From Kumtagia ephedrae (GTDB lineage: Bacteria; Pseudomonadota; Alphaproteobacteria; Rhizobiales; Rhizobiaceae), in assembly GCF_003012745.1 (NCBI RefSeq), contig NZ_PXYK01000011.1:62001-126000 (forward strand): 64,000 nt of DNA, in the 5' to 3' direction. The notes under the pieces were generated by a model. That model worked only from the letters and a program-made list of their open reading frames with translations. It made no database searches and was not told the origin of the DNA. Positions within the stretch are counted from its first letter, which is position 1. Each line of letters starts with the position of its first letter. Position numbers and translations under genes: made by a program. Below, in pieces: positions 23,400 to 32,157 of this stretch.

Positions 23400-24906
23400 T
23401 GAGGATATTCTCCTGGGTCGCCGCGTCGCGGTCGAAGACGGCGGTGATGCGGCCCTCAGCCATCACGGCGATGCGGTCGGACAGGCCGAGCAGTTCCGGC
23501 ATCTCGGACGTCATCATGACGACCGCCAAGCCTTCGTTGGCGAGCCGGTCGAGCAGCGCGAAAATCTCGGACTTGGCGCCGACATCGATGCCGCGCGTCG
23601 GCTCGTCGACGACGATCACCTTCAGCCCGCGCATCAGCCAGCGGGCGAGCAGCACCTTCTGCTGGTTGCCGCCGGACAGGTTCTTGATCAGCTGGTTGAG
23701 CGACGGCGTGCGGACGCGGAACCGGTCGACGAAGCCCTGCACGGCCGCCTTCTCGCGGGTTTCGTCGACGAAGCCGGCGCGGCTGAAGGCGCCGAGCGCG
23801 GCGAGGCTCATGTTCTGCTGGACCGAAAGCTCCAGCATCAGGCCCTCGCCCTTGCGGTCCTCGGTGAGCAGGCCGATGCCGAGGCCAGCGCCGGTGCGCG
23901 TGTCGTGCGGCTTTAGCGGCCGGCCTGCGACTTCGATCGTGCCGGCGCGGATCGGATCGAAGCCGACGATCGCCTTGGCCAACTCGGTGCGGCCGGCACC
24001 CATCAGGCCGAAGAAGCCGAGCACCTCGCCGGCACGCACCTCGAAGGAGACGTCGTCCAGCTTCGCGTCTGTCGACACGCCCTTCACCGACAGCGCGATG
24101 TCGCCCTTGGCGTGGCCGCGCGAGCGCGGAAACAGATTGTCGATGCGCCGGCCGATCATGTCTTGGATCAGCGTGTCGTGCGTGTGCTCGCCGATCGGCC
24201 TGGTCGAGATGTGGCGGCCGTCGCGCAGCACCGTGACCGTGTCGGCGATCTCGAACACCTCGTCGAGCTTGTGGGTGACGTAGAGCACGGCGATGCCGAG
24301 ATCGGTGAGGCGGCGGATCACCTTGAACAGCAGCGCCACCTCGTTGGGCGTCAGCGAGGAGGTCGGCTCGTCCATGACGACGATGCGCGCCTCGTGCGCC
24401 AGGGCCCGTGCGATCTCGACCATCTGCTGCTGGCTGACCGGCAGGTCGCCGGTGCGTGCCGCCGGGTCGACGTCGAAGCCGATGCGCTCGAACAGCGCCG
24501 CCGATTCCGCGCGGATCTTCTTCCAGTCGATCGAGCCGGCGCGCCCGACCGGATGGCGCTCCAGGAAGATGTTCTCCGCCACCGTGAATTCGGAGATCAG
24601 CGCGATCTCCTGGAAGACCACCTTGATGCCTTCCGCCAGCGCCTCGCGCGGGTTGCGCAACGCGACCTCGCGGCCGCCAATGTTGATCGAGCCGGCATCC
24701 CTGCCATAGACGCCGGCCATGATCTTGATCAGCGTCGACTTGCCGGCACCGTTCTCGCCCATCAGGGCGTGCACCTTGCCGCGGGCGAGCACGAGGTCGA
24801 CCTCTTCGAGAGCGATGACGCCTGGAAACCGCTTGCCGATGCCATGCATCTCGATGGCGGCACCCGTATGTGCGCCGCCGCGCTCCTGGACCAGTTCAGC
24901 GTGCAT
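23383..24906 (-). CDS. Ribose-type ABC transporter ATPase (tandem NBD)
   Basis: RbsA/MglA-like ATPase of 507 aa. First domain: Walker [11 protein letters not shown], 'VVFQEIALI' Q-loop, signature 'LPVSQQQMVEIARAL', Walker B 'IVVMDEPTSSLT', switch His in 'YVTHKLDEV'. Second domain: '[13 protein letters not shown]', signature [14 protein letters not shown] and 'VIVVDEPTRGIDVGAK'. It lies between the two permease genes, overlapping one by 17 bp and the other by 11 bp. Together with the binding protein at 25945 it forms a complete importer for the substrate of this CoA-linked operon. Confidence 0.93.
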   Translation of the reverse strand: MHAELVQERGGAHTGAAIEMHGIGKRFPGVIALEEVDLVLARGKVHALMGENGAGKSTLIKIMAGVYGRDAGSINIGGREVALRNPREALAEGIKVVFQEIALISEFTVAENIFLERHPVGRAGSIDWKKIRAESAALFERIGFDVDPAARTGDLPVSQQQMVEIARALAHEARIVVMDEPTSSLTPNEVALLFKVIRRLTDLGIAVLYVTHKLDEVFEIADTVTVLRDGRHISTRPIGEHTHDTLIQDMIGRRIDNLFPRSRGHAKGDIALSVKGVSTDAKLDDVSFEVRAGEVLGFFGLMGAGRTELAKAIVGFDPIRAGTIEVAGRPLKPHDTRTGAGLGIGLLTEDRKGEGLMLELSVQQNMSLAALGAFSRAGFVDETREKAAVQGFVDRFRVRTPSLNQLIKNLSGGNQQKVLLARWLMRGLKVIVVDEPTRGIDVGAKSEIFALLDRLANEGLAVVMMTSEMPELLGLSDRIAVMAEGRITAVFDRDAATQENILNAAIA

Positions 24907-25882
24907 CGGCGCGCCTCCTGACGATGTCCAGCCAGGTCGCCAGGATGATGACGATGCCGGGCACGACCATTTGCAGGTCCTGGTTCCAGCGCAGGATGAT
25001 GATGCCGTTGTCGATGACCTTGAGCACCAGCACGCCGAGCAGGGTACCGATCAGCGTGCCGCGGCCACCGGACAGGCTGGTGCCGCCGAGGATGACGGCG
25101 GCGATCACGGTGAGCTCGAAGCCGCGGCCGGCGGTCGGCTGGCCGGCATTCATCAGCGAGGCGAGGATCATCCCGGCGACGCCGACCAGCAGGCCGGTGA
25201 CGACGAAGGCGATCAGCTTCAGCCGCTCGGCGCGCAGGCCGGAGAGCCGCGCGGCGTTCTCGCTGGCGCCGACGGCGTAGAGATAGCGGCCGAAAGTGGT
25301 GTAGCGCAGCGCGACGAAGGCGACGACGAAGACGATCGCCGCGATGATGACGGGGATCGGCAGCGGGCCGATATAGCCGGCACCGAGACCGGTGAAGGAA
25401 GGCAGGTGGTGGTGGTTCTGCACCGCTTCGCGTGTGTAGAGGAACACGCCGCCCTGCAGCATCATCATGGTGGCGATGGTGCCGATCAGCGAGTTGACCC
25501 GCAGGCGGGTGGCGACGATGCCGTTGAACAGCCCGACGGTTCCGGCGAAGGCGAGCGCCGCCAGCACGCCGAGGGTCAGCGACCCCGTGCGGTTGATGAC
25601 GTCCATGCCGATGCAGCCGACGAATGCCAGCGAGGCGCCGACCGACAGGTCGACCTCGCCGCAGATCAAAAGCATGGTCATGCCGGCGGCGACGATCAGC
25701 ACCAGCGCGCACTGGCGCAGGATGGCGATGACGTTGGCCTCCGAATAGAACTGCGGCGCGGCGAGCGAGATGGCGATGCACAGCGCCGCCAGGATGCCGA
25801 TCAGCACGATCTGGCTCCTGTCGGCGAACAGGCCGAAGGCCGTGCCCGGTTTGCGCGTCGATGATAGGGATTCGCTGGTCAT
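24896..25882 (-). CDS. Ribose-type ABC transporter permease (first permease)
   Basis: RbsC-like permease of 328 aa with about eight to ten hydrophobic segments. Family blocks: 'MTMLLICGEVDLSVGASLAF', 'GLFNGIVATRLRVNSLIGTIATM' (core 'RVNSLIGTIATMMM'), 'YAVGASENAARLSGL' and 'AVILGGTSLSGGRG'. Encoded 62 bp after the binding protein and overlapping the ATPase gene by 11 bp. It differs clearly from the second permease at 22398, for example in its N-terminus 'KPGTAFGLFADRSQIVL', so the pair is not a recent duplication. Confidence 0.92.
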   Translation of the reverse strand: MTSESLSSTRKPGTAFGLFADRSQIVLIGILAALCIAISLAAPQFYSEANVIAILRQCALVLIVAAGMTMLLICGEVDLSVGASLAFVGCIGMDVINRTGSLTLGVLAALAFAGTVGLFNGIVATRLRVNSLIGTIATMMMLQGGVFLYTREAVQNHHHLPSFTGLGAGYIGPLPIPVIIAAIVFVVAFVALRYTTFGRYLYAVGASENAARLSGLRAERLKLIAFVVTGLLVGVAGMILASLMNAGQPTAGRGFELTVIAAVILGGTSLSGGRGTLIGTLLGVLVLKVIDNGIIILRWNQDLQMVVPGIVIILATWLDIVRRRADAR

Positions 25883-25944
25883 GTCGCGGTCCGCGCTTGG
25901 CCGGGGCGTCTGACGCCCCGGCGAGACGTTGTCGGCAGCCTACC

Positions 25945-26976
25945 TTACTGCTTCAGATCGGCGGCGGTCTTCATGCACTTGTCCGGCGCCTGGACGCCGT
26001 TGATGCCGTCCCAGTTGACGCTGCGCGTCGTGCCTTCGACGGAATAGAACTTCTTCCAGTCCTCGCCGAGCATCGGCGCGGTCGGGCTGACGATGTGCTC
26101 CGGCACTTCCTCGCCGTTGAACACCTTCACGGCCGCGTCGACGGCGGTGAAGCCGACCTTTTCCGGGAACATCGCCGCCTCGATCTTGTAGGACGGCTCG
26201 TTCTGCATGGCGTTTATGAAGGCAAGGCCCTCGCCGCCGGTGCCGACGACCAGCAGGCCGTCCTGCGACTTGCCGGCCGCCTTCCATGCCTGGAGGCCGC
26301 CGAGCGAGGAGTTGTCGTTGATGCCGTAGATGATGTTGATGTCGGCATTCTGTGCCAGCGCGGCCGACGACACTTCCAGCGCGCGGTCCGGATTGCCGCC
26401 GCCATCGAGGTCGTGCACCATGGTCGCGTCGGCGATCTCGGTCTTGATGCCGTCCATGAAGCCCTGCGAGCGCAGCACGGTGGCCGACAGCAGCGGCAGG
26501 CCGACATTCATCACCTTGGCGGTGCCGCCGAGATGCTCCTTGGCGTATTTGCCGGCCGCAACGCCGGCGTGGTAGCCGGTGTCGTAGTCGCAGATCGCCA
26601 CCATGGTGGTCATGCCCTTGACCGGATTGCCTTCCAGCACCAGCGGCATGTTGTCGGCCTTGGCGCGGCGGATCAGTGGCGCGACGCCCTCCTCGTTGAC
26701 CGGCGTAATGATCAGCACGTCGACACCCTGCGCCATGAAGTCCTCGGCGAACGAGACCTGCTTGGCGACGTCGAGATTGGCGTCCTTGACCTCGATCTCG
26801 ATACCGAGCTGCTGGCCGCGATCCCTCATGCCCTTGATGACGTTCTGGTACCACTCGTGCGTGGCGTAGTTGACGACGTAGCCGATCTTCTTCGGCGTAT
26901 TCTGCGCCAGCGCCGTACCGGCGAGCGCACCGAGCGCCACCGATGCCGCGAGCGTGGTCTTCAGCAATTTTCTCAT
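25945..26976 (-). CDS. Periplasmic sugar-binding protein, ribose type
   Basis: Type 1 periplasmic binding protein of 343 aa. It starts with a Sec signal 'MRKLLKTTLAASVALGALAG' and a likely cleavage after 'TALA'. Ligand-fold blocks are 'YATHEWYQNVIKGM', 'VDVLIITPVNEEGVAPLI', 'IYGINDNSSLGGLQAW' and 'VVGTGGEGLAFI'. Its ATG overlaps the IclR stop codon (ATGA), so it is translationally coupled to the regulator. Ligands of this family are normally sugars, polyols or cyclitols, yet the downstream enzymes are CoA-dependent; a hydroxylated carboxylic acid or a polyol that is first oxidised would reconcile both. Confidence 0.92.
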   Translation of the reverse strand: MRKLLKTTLAASVALGALAGTALAQNTPKKIGYVVNYATHEWYQNVIKGMRDRGQQLGIEIEVKDANLDVAKQVSFAEDFMAQGVDVLIITPVNEEGVAPLIRRAKADNMPLVLEGNPVKGMTTMVAICDYDTGYHAGVAAGKYAKEHLGGTAKVMNVGLPLLSATVLRSQGFMDGIKTEIADATMVHDLDGGGNPDRALEVSSAALAQNADINIIYGINDNSSLGGLQAWKAAGKSQDGLLVVGTGGEGLAFINAMQNEPSYKIEAAMFPEKVGFTAVDAAVKVFNGEEVPEHIVSPTAPMLGEDWKKFYSVEGTTRSVNWDGINGVQAPDKCMKTAADLKQ

Positions 26977-27839
26977 GTCTTCCTCCCTTTGTGACCCGGG
27001 CGTTCCGGGTCTTGGTCCGATGGTCTGTCGCCTGAAACTCTTGCCCGTCCCTCGGCGGCTCCCAGGCTGCGCGAGATCTCGATCGCCGCGATGGCGGCCT
27101 CCTCCAGCACGGCGAGGCGGTCGAGCCGCGCCTGCTTCTGCGGCAGGTAGGGGACGGTGAGCGCGGCGATGGTCGCGCCGGTATGGTCGCGGATCGGCAC
27201 GGCGATGTTGGTGCAGCCCTCGACGGCGAGCGAAGCGCGCATCTCGTACCCGTTGGCTAGGATATCGGCGATGCGCTGCTCGACCGCGTCGCGCGGCATC
27301 TCGGCCTCGCCGGCCGCCACCAGCCGGTCGACCAGCGCGGCGCGTTCCTGCGGCGGCGTGAAGGCGAGCAGTACGGCGCCCGAGCTGGTCTCCAGGATCG
27401 GAAAGTGCGAGCCGAGTGCCACCGAATAGCGCATCGGCAGCGGCGAATCGACCTGCAGCACGATCAGCACGCTGGAGCCGCGCAGCACGACGAGGTGGCA
27501 GCTCTGGTTGGCACGCGCGGCAAGGTCGCGCATCACCGGCAGCGCCACGTCGACCAGCCGGTTCACCGGCGGGTGCATATGCGCCAGCTCGAACAGCTTC
27601 AGCGACAGCCGGTAGCGATCGGATTTCGTGCGGATCAGATAGCCGCGCCCTTCGAGCAACTGGATGATGCGGTAGACCTCGTGGATCGACCGGCCGAGCG
27701 CGGCCGAGATCTCAGTCTGCGTCACGTCCTCGCGGCAGGCGGCCATGAACTCCAGGATGTCGAGCGCCTTCTCGGCGGCCGGCACCTTGTAGTCGCGGCG
27801 CGCGATCTCGACGTCGTCATTGGCGGGCTCGACGCTCAT
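26973..27839 (-). CDS. IclR family transcriptional regulator
   Basis: Regulator of 288 aa. Residues about 20-90 form the winged HTH ('AAEKALDILEFMA', 'TQTEISAALGRSIHEVYRII', 'GYLIRTKSDRYRLSLKLFEL'), and the C-terminal IclR effector domain follows ('SCHLVVLRGSSVLIV', 'ILETSSGAVLLAF', 'NIAVPIRDHTGATIAALTV'). I chose the ATG at 27839, which overlaps the stop of the upstream gene by 4 bp; an open frame continues to 28142 but has no HTH homology. As the second gene of a long operon it probably controls that operon; a palindrome at 29054-29069 in the promoter region is a candidate site. Confidence 0.92.
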   Translation of the reverse strand: MSVEPANDDVEIARRDYKVPAAEKALDILEFMAACREDVTQTEISAALGRSIHEVYRIIQLLEGRGYLIRTKSDRYRLSLKLFELAHMHPPVNRLVDVALPVMRDLAARANQSCHLVVLRGSSVLIVLQVDSPLPMRYSVALGSHFPILETSSGAVLLAFTPPQERAALVDRLVAAGEAEMPRDAVEQRIADILANGYEMRASLAVEGCTNIAVPIRDHTGATIAALTVPYLPQKQARLDRLAVLEEAAIAAIEISRSLGAAEGRARVSGDRPSDQDPERPGHKGRKT

Positions 27840-29005
27840 ACGGCTCTCCGGTCCGGCTGGGCGCCTGCCAGGGACAGCGCGTAGCGGCGATCCAGCCAGC
27901 CGGCGAGGGCGGCCGGCGCCATCTCGCCGTCGATGGCGGCAACGATTTTGTGCGTCGCCTCGCGAAAGAAGTCGACGAAACCGGGATGCGTCGGCCTGAG
28001 ATAGGAGCCGTCGAGGGTGGCGAGCGTATCGCGAAAGAAGCCACGGGTCTGCTCGTTCACGGCGTCGTCGAGCCACGCGGCGCGCGAGCCCGGCTGGCCG
28101 CCATGAGCGACGTAGTCGCCGCGCTGGTAGGTTTCGGAGCACAGGAACAGCGCGTATTCGGCCGCCGCATCCGGATGCTTCGAGAAGGCGCTGACGCCGA
28201 TGCCCGCGCCGCCGAGCAGGGCGCCGCGCGGCGGGCTGCTCGGGACGTCGCCGAAGGCAAGCGCCGGTCCTTCGTGGCGCGCCGCGTAGTTCACATAGCC
28301 GAAGGCGTAGGGGACGTAGACCGTGTCGTCATGCGTGACCATGTGGTCGAAGCAGCGGATCGGGTTCCATTCGCGAGAGCCCGGGTGGGCGAGGGCGGCG
28401 AGCTCCCGCAGCTCGCCGACAATGCGCTCGACGCTTGTCCGCGGCAGGAAGCCGCCGTTGGCGCCGATCGTCTCGCCGGCGCCGGCGGCGAGCGAGAGCA
28501 CCAGGCACATGGCGTCGGTCGGCACCAGCGGCAAGGCGATCCACTTGCCGTCACTGCGCAGGTTGCGGGCGAGGTCGAGCACATCGGCATAGCTCGCCGG
28601 AAAGCGCTCGGTATAAGCGGCAAGGAGATCGGGGCGGCAGGCGGCGACCTGCGCGGCGGCATCGATCGGCAGCGCCCATTGCCGGCCGAGCGCCTGGTAG
28701 GAGCGCCAGGAGGGGCCGACGCTGTCCATTTCGAAGCGCCGCCGCTCGGTTTCAGACAGACAGGCGTCGAAAGGCACCATCAGCCCGGCGGCGGCGATGT
28801 CGCCGATGAAGGGATGGTCGAAGATGACGAGATCGTAGCGGCGGACGACCTCCTCAATGCGGCCTTCGCCGAACTCGAACAGGCTGCGGCGATCCCAGGA
28901 AATCCGGATGTCGGGATGGCTGGCGCGATAGGGCGCGACACTCGCGTCGAGCGGTCCCCAGCAGCGCCTGTGATCCCAGGCCAGTCCGCGCAGTTCGATT
29001 GCCAT
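27836..29005 (-). CDS. Solute-binding-like protein without signal peptide
   Basis: Protein of 389 aa with the fold pattern of type 2 extracellular solute-binding proteins ('VVRRYDLVIFDHPFIGDIAAAG', core 'DLVIFDHPFIGD', then 'WALPIDAAAQVAA', 'GKWIALPLVPTD', 'GIGVSAFSKHPDAAAEYALFL'). It begins 'MAIELRGLAWDHRRCWGPL' directly at the first beta-strand; no Sec, Tat or lipoprotein signal is seen from this start or from the possible start at 29068. The ATG at 29005 follows GGAGG closely. It is the first gene of the CoA-linked operon, coupled to IclR by a 4-bp overlap. It may bind the pathway compound in the cytoplasm, as sensor or carrier; this is inference. Confidence 0.8.
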   Translation of the reverse strand: MAIELRGLAWDHRRCWGPLDASVAPYRASHPDIRISWDRRSLFEFGEGRIEEVVRRYDLVIFDHPFIGDIAAAGLMVPFDACLSETERRRFEMDSVGPSWRSYQALGRQWALPIDAAAQVAACRPDLLAAYTERFPASYADVLDLARNLRSDGKWIALPLVPTDAMCLVLSLAAGAGETIGANGGFLPRTSVERIVGELRELAALAHPGSREWNPIRCFDHMVTHDDTVYVPYAFGYVNYAARHEGPALAFGDVPSSPPRGALLGGAGIGVSAFSKHPDAAAEYALFLCSETYQRGDYVAHGGQPGSRAAWLDDAVNEQTRGFFRDTLATLDGSYLRPTHPGFVDFFREATHKIVAAIDGEMAPAALAGWLDRRYALSLAGAQPDRRAV

Positions 29006-29053
29006 TCCATCCTCCCGCCCGGCTTTCGCCAGGCAGTCGAACCCTATAGGCCT

Positions 29054-29069
29054 TTTGCAGATATGCAAA
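29054..29069. promoter_or_regulatory. Candidate operator of the IclR regulator
   Basis: Perfect inverted repeat TTTGCA-GATA-TGCAAA, located 49 bp upstream of the first gene of the leftward operon in an A/T-rich island (next to ATTTTTTTAT). It is the only perfect palindrome I noticed in this 190-bp divergent region. Assignment to the operon's IclR protein rests on position only. Confidence 0.45.
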
Positions 29070-29198
29070 TCATTTTTTTATGTGCTGAGCGCAAGCGGCA
29101 ACTTTCGGTGGCGAAGAGACGCTGTCATGCAGATGAACAGGCCGGCTGGGGAGGCAGGCAGACTAGTGGGCAGGCAGAACGGAGCGGAACCCTAACTG

Positions 29199-30149
29199 CT
29201 ACGCGCCCCAGACCACCGCCTGCTCGTGGCGCTTGATCAGGTGGCGCAGCGTCGCGAAGCTGTTGCCGACATGCGCGGCGAAGGCGTCGACCGCCGGCGC
29301 GCGCGGCGCGGCGGCCAGCCTGAGCAGCCCGAGCGCGCGTTCCGGCTGCGGGAAGTCGAAGGGCAGCGCGGTGATCGCCTTGTCCCTGCGCAGCGCAAAG
29401 ACGACGCTGTGCGGCAGCACGGTCAGCGCGTCCGTCGCCTTCATGTAGTTGACGACGCTGAGCGGCGAGCCGCCGGAATAGCGGACGCGGATTTCGCTGA
29501 CGCCCAGCCACAGCAGGATGCGGTGCAGATCGCTGAGCAGCGGGCTGCCCGACGGCGGCGCGATCCACGGATAGGCGACGAGGTCGGCGGCGGTGATCTT
29601 GCGCTTCAGGAGCAGCGGGTGGGTGATGCCGCAGGCGATCACATTGTGCGCCGGCAGGATCTCCTGGAAAGTGAGGCCGGAGCCTTCGTCGAGGATGTCG
29701 ATCGGGCACACTCCGATATCGATGCGGTCGGCGAGGATGGCGGCGCTGAGGTCGGGCAGGTAGCCGTAGCTCTGGTCGATGCGCACGCTCGGATGCGCAT
29801 GCTGGAACTCGGCGATCATGCCGGCGATCAGCGCGTCCATGAAAAACGGCACGCCACCGAGCCGCACCACGCCGCCCTGGCCGTGGCGGAAATCGTCGAC
29901 CAGTTCGGAAGCCTTGCGCGACGCCGCCAGCATGACCTGGCCGTGGTCGGCGAGGGCGCGGCCAAGCGCCGTCGGCTCGAGCGGCCGCCGCCCCTTGTGG
30001 AACAGCGGCTCGCCCAGCCGTTTCTCCAGCATGGCCAAGGTGCGCGACACCGCCGGCTGGGTCAGCCCGATCAGCGCCGCGCCTTCGGTGACGCTGCCGG
30101 TCTGCACCACGGCGGCCAATTGCACGAGATGGCGTTCGTCAAGCTTCAT
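29199..30149 (-). CDS. LysR family transcriptional regulator
   Basis: LysR-type regulator of 316 aa. The N-terminal HTH reads 'HLVQLAAVVQTGSVTEGAALIGLTQPAVSRTLAMLE' (core 'LTQPAVSRTLAMLEKRLG'), and the substrate domain contains 'VRLGGVPFFMDALIAGMI', 'DIGVCPIDI' and 'VLPHSVVFALR'. The gene is divergent from the hydroxyquinol dioxygenase operon with a 98-bp gap, the usual layout for a LysR activator of that operon. A TCATC-AAAC-GATGA palindrome lies in the gap. Effector likely an aromatic intermediate of the pathway, as inference. It ends about 190 bp from the divergent leftward operon start. Confidence 0.92.
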   Translation of the reverse strand: MKLDERHLVQLAAVVQTGSVTEGAALIGLTQPAVSRTLAMLEKRLGEPLFHKGRRPLEPTALGRALADHGQVMLAASRKASELVDDFRHGQGGVVRLGGVPFFMDALIAGMIAEFQHAHPSVRIDQSYGYLPDLSAAILADRIDIGVCPIDILDEGSGLTFQEILPAHNVIACGITHPLLLKRKITAADLVAYPWIAPPSGSPLLSDLHRILLWLGVSEIRVRYSGGSPLSVVNYMKATDALTVLPHSVVFALRRDKAITALPFDFPQPERALGLLRLAAAPRAPAVDAFAAHVGNSFATLRHLIKRHEQAVVWGA

Positions 30150-30179
30150 AGCGATTTGTTATATCGGCCATGCATCAAA

Positions 30180-30193
30180 TCATCAAACGATGA
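30180..30193. promoter_or_regulatory. Candidate LysR binding palindrome
   Basis: TCATC-AAAC-GATGA inside the 98-bp gap between lysR-type gene and the first dioxygenase gene, with a second half-like ATCAAATCATC just before it. Position fits a site for a divergently encoded LysR activator; the sequence is short, so it is tentative. Confidence 0.35.
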
Positions 30194-30247
30194 AATCTCC
30201 GGTGCTAGTCTTCCAGCCACAAGGTGAGAGGACCTTGGGGAGGAACC

Positions 30248-31129
30248 ATGCCGTCGCAGATCGCCACGCCGACTTTCGGCGAGGAGACGTCGTTCGACAT
30301 CGTCGCGCAGCGCCTGGCCAAGGCGGATGCGGGCCGGCTGTCGAAAACGCTGATCTCCGCGGTTGCGCATCTCCATCAGCTCGTGCGCGAGATGCGGCCG
30401 ACGCCGGCCGAGTGGCGCGGCATCGTCGCGTTCCTAACCGAGGTCGGCCATGCCAGCGACGACAAGCGACAGGAATGGGTGCTGCTGTCGGATCTGCTCG
30501 GCGTGTCGGCGCTGGTCGAGGAGATCAATGCGCGGCGGCCGCGCGGCGCGACGCCGAACACCGTGCGCGGCCCATTCTACCGGGCCGACGCCCCGCGCCT
30601 GCCCAATGGCGCCAATATTTCCCTGGACGCCGCCGGCGAGCGGCTCACCGTGCGTGGAAAGGTGCTCGACCTCGACGGAAAGCCGGTCGCCGGCGCCGTC
30701 GTCGAGACGTGGCAGGCAAATGACAAGGGTTTTTACGAGAACCAGCAGCCGGACCTGCAGCCGGAGTTCAACCTGCGCGGCGTCTTCACCACCGACGCCG
30801 GCGGCGCGTTCACCTACGCGGCCGTGAAGCCGGCCGGCTATACGGTGCCCGACGATGGACCGGTGGGACGGCTGCTGCGCCTGGTCGGCTGCCCGCTCAG
30901 GCGCCCGGCGCATCTTCATTTCGTCGTCAATGCCGAAGGCTTCGAGACGATCACCACGCATGTGTTCGACCGCACCGACGCCGAACTGCACGAGGACCCG
31001 CTGTTCGGGGTAAGGCCGGAACTGCTCGGCGACATAAGGCACGAGACCTGCAAGGGCGGGAAAATCGCCTGGGGACTGGATTTCACCTTCGTCATGGTGC
31101 GCGCCAGGCCAGGAAGGCGGACGGCATGA
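30248..31129 (+). CDS. Hydroxyquinol/catechol 1,2-dioxygenase-like intradiol dioxygenase (copy 1)
   Basis: Non-heme Fe(III) intradiol ring-cleavage enzyme of 293 aa. An N-terminal helical dimerisation domain ('FDIVAQRLAKADAGRLSKTL', 'EWRGIVAFLTEVGHASDDKRQEWVLLSD', core 'LTEVGHASDDKRQEW') precedes the catalytic beta-sandwich. The four iron ligands are visible as Tyr163 ('GFYENQ'), Tyr198 ('AGYTVPDDGPVG') and His222/His224 ('RPAHLHF'). Length and ligand spacing fit hydroxyquinol 1,2-dioxygenase, giving maleylacetate, and maleylacetate reductase is encoded three genes on. ATG 30248 has GGGGAGGA in front. A second gene of the same family is at 41201 at the end of the operon; they may prefer different hydroxyquinols. 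Confidence 0.9.
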   Translation: MPSQIATPTFGEETSFDIVAQRLAKADAGRLSKTLISAVAHLHQLVREMRPTPAEWRGIVAFLTEVGHASDDKRQEWVLLSDLLGVSALVEEINARRPRGATPNTVRGPFYRADAPRLPNGANISLDAAGERLTVRGKVLDLDGKPVAGAVVETWQANDKGFYENQQPDLQPEFNLRGVFTTDAGGAFTYAAVKPAGYTVPDDGPVGRLLRLVGCPLRRPAHLHFVVNAEGFETITTHVFDRTDAELHEDPLFGVRPELLGDIRHETCKGGKIAWGLDFTFVMVRARPGRRTA

Positions 31130-31198
31130 TCGCAACGAACTTTGCCGGCCGGCAATGGCCGCGCCATCGCTAAACGGTTCAAGCAAAGGGAGGAACCA

Positions 31199-32146
31199 AT
31201 GGCCCTGATCAACGGCTACCACCATCTCACCATGAGCGTCGACGGCGCCCAGGAGGACTTCGACTTCTTCACCAAGACGCTCGGCCTGAAATCGGTGAAG
31301 AAGACGGTGCTGTTCGACGGCACGACGCCGGTCTATCACCTCTATTACGGCAACGCCGCCGGCGATCCTTCCACCATCGTCACCACTTTCCCGTTCCGCA
31401 AGCCCGGCATCTTCGGCCGGCGGGGCACCAACCAGACCAAGGTCATCCAGCTCGCGGTACCGCCCAAAAGCCTGGATTTCTGGGAGGACCGCCTGAATAA
31501 GGCCGGCCGCAAGGCGAGCCGGATCGAACGCTTCGGCATCAGGCGCGTCGCGCTCGAGCATCCCTGCGGCATCCCGATCGAGTTGGTGGCGGCGGAGAAC
31601 GACACGCGCGAGCCGATCATCGCCGACGGCATCAGCGCTGAGAACGGCATCAAGGGCATCTACGGCGTCGGCATCGCGGTGTTCGACAAGACCTCGATGG
31701 ACGATTTCCTGACCATCGGCATGGGCATCGAGAAGCTCGGCGAGGAGGCTTCGGCGCTGAAGTTCAAGCTGCCGGGCTCCGGCCCGATGGCCTCCGTCGA
31801 AGTGCTGCATGAGCCGAACAAGCCGCAGGGAACCTGGACGCTGGCAGGCGGAACCATCCACCATCTCGCGCTCAACACCGGCAACGAGGAGAACCAGCTC
31901 AAGCTCAAGGCGCATCTGGAAGGGCTCGGCTTCACCGACGTATCCGACCAGAAGGACCGCAACTACTTCAAGTCCTGTTACGTGCGCTCGCCCGGCGGCG
32001 CCCTGTTCGAGATCGCCTGGTCGGTCGAGAAGGGCTGGGCCGTCGACGAGCCGGAGGGCAAGACCGGCCAGACGCTGGTGTTCCCGCCCTGGTTCGAGGA
32101 CCGCAAGGCCGAAATGGTCGCCGGCCTCGAAAAATTCGAGTGGTAG
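31199..32146 (+). CDS. VOC-fold ring-cleaving dioxygenase, hydroquinone type (PcpA/LinE/MhqO-like)
   Basis: Two-module vicinal-oxygen-chelate protein of 315 aa. The type I Fe(II) ligands are seen as His8/His9 ('NGYHHLTMSV'), a His in 'GTIHHLALNT' and a Glu in 'GALFEIAWSV'. Related enzymes (PcpA, LinE, MhqO/MhqE) cleave hydroquinones next to a hydroxyl to semialdehydes or acyl halides that lead towards maleylacetate. The ATG at 31199 has GGGAGGA just upstream. It lies between an intradiol dioxygenase and maleylacetate reductase, so it could feed the same intermediate from a para-diol. Whether hydroquinone itself is the substrate cannot be read from the sequence. Confidence 0.85.
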   Translation: MALINGYHHLTMSVDGAQEDFDFFTKTLGLKSVKKTVLFDGTTPVYHLYYGNAAGDPSTIVTTFPFRKPGIFGRRGTNQTKVIQLAVPPKSLDFWEDRLNKAGRKASRIERFGIRRVALEHPCGIPIELVAAENDTREPIIADGISAENGIKGIYGVGIAVFDKTSMDDFLTIGMGIEKLGEEASALKFKLPGSGPMASVEVLHEPNKPQGTWTLAGGTIHHLALNTGNEENQLKLKAHLEGLGFTDVSDQKDRNYFKSCYVRSPGGALFEIAWSVEKGWAVDEPEGKTGQTLVFPPWFEDRKAEMVAGLEKFEW

Positions 32147-32157
32147 GAGCGACCAGA

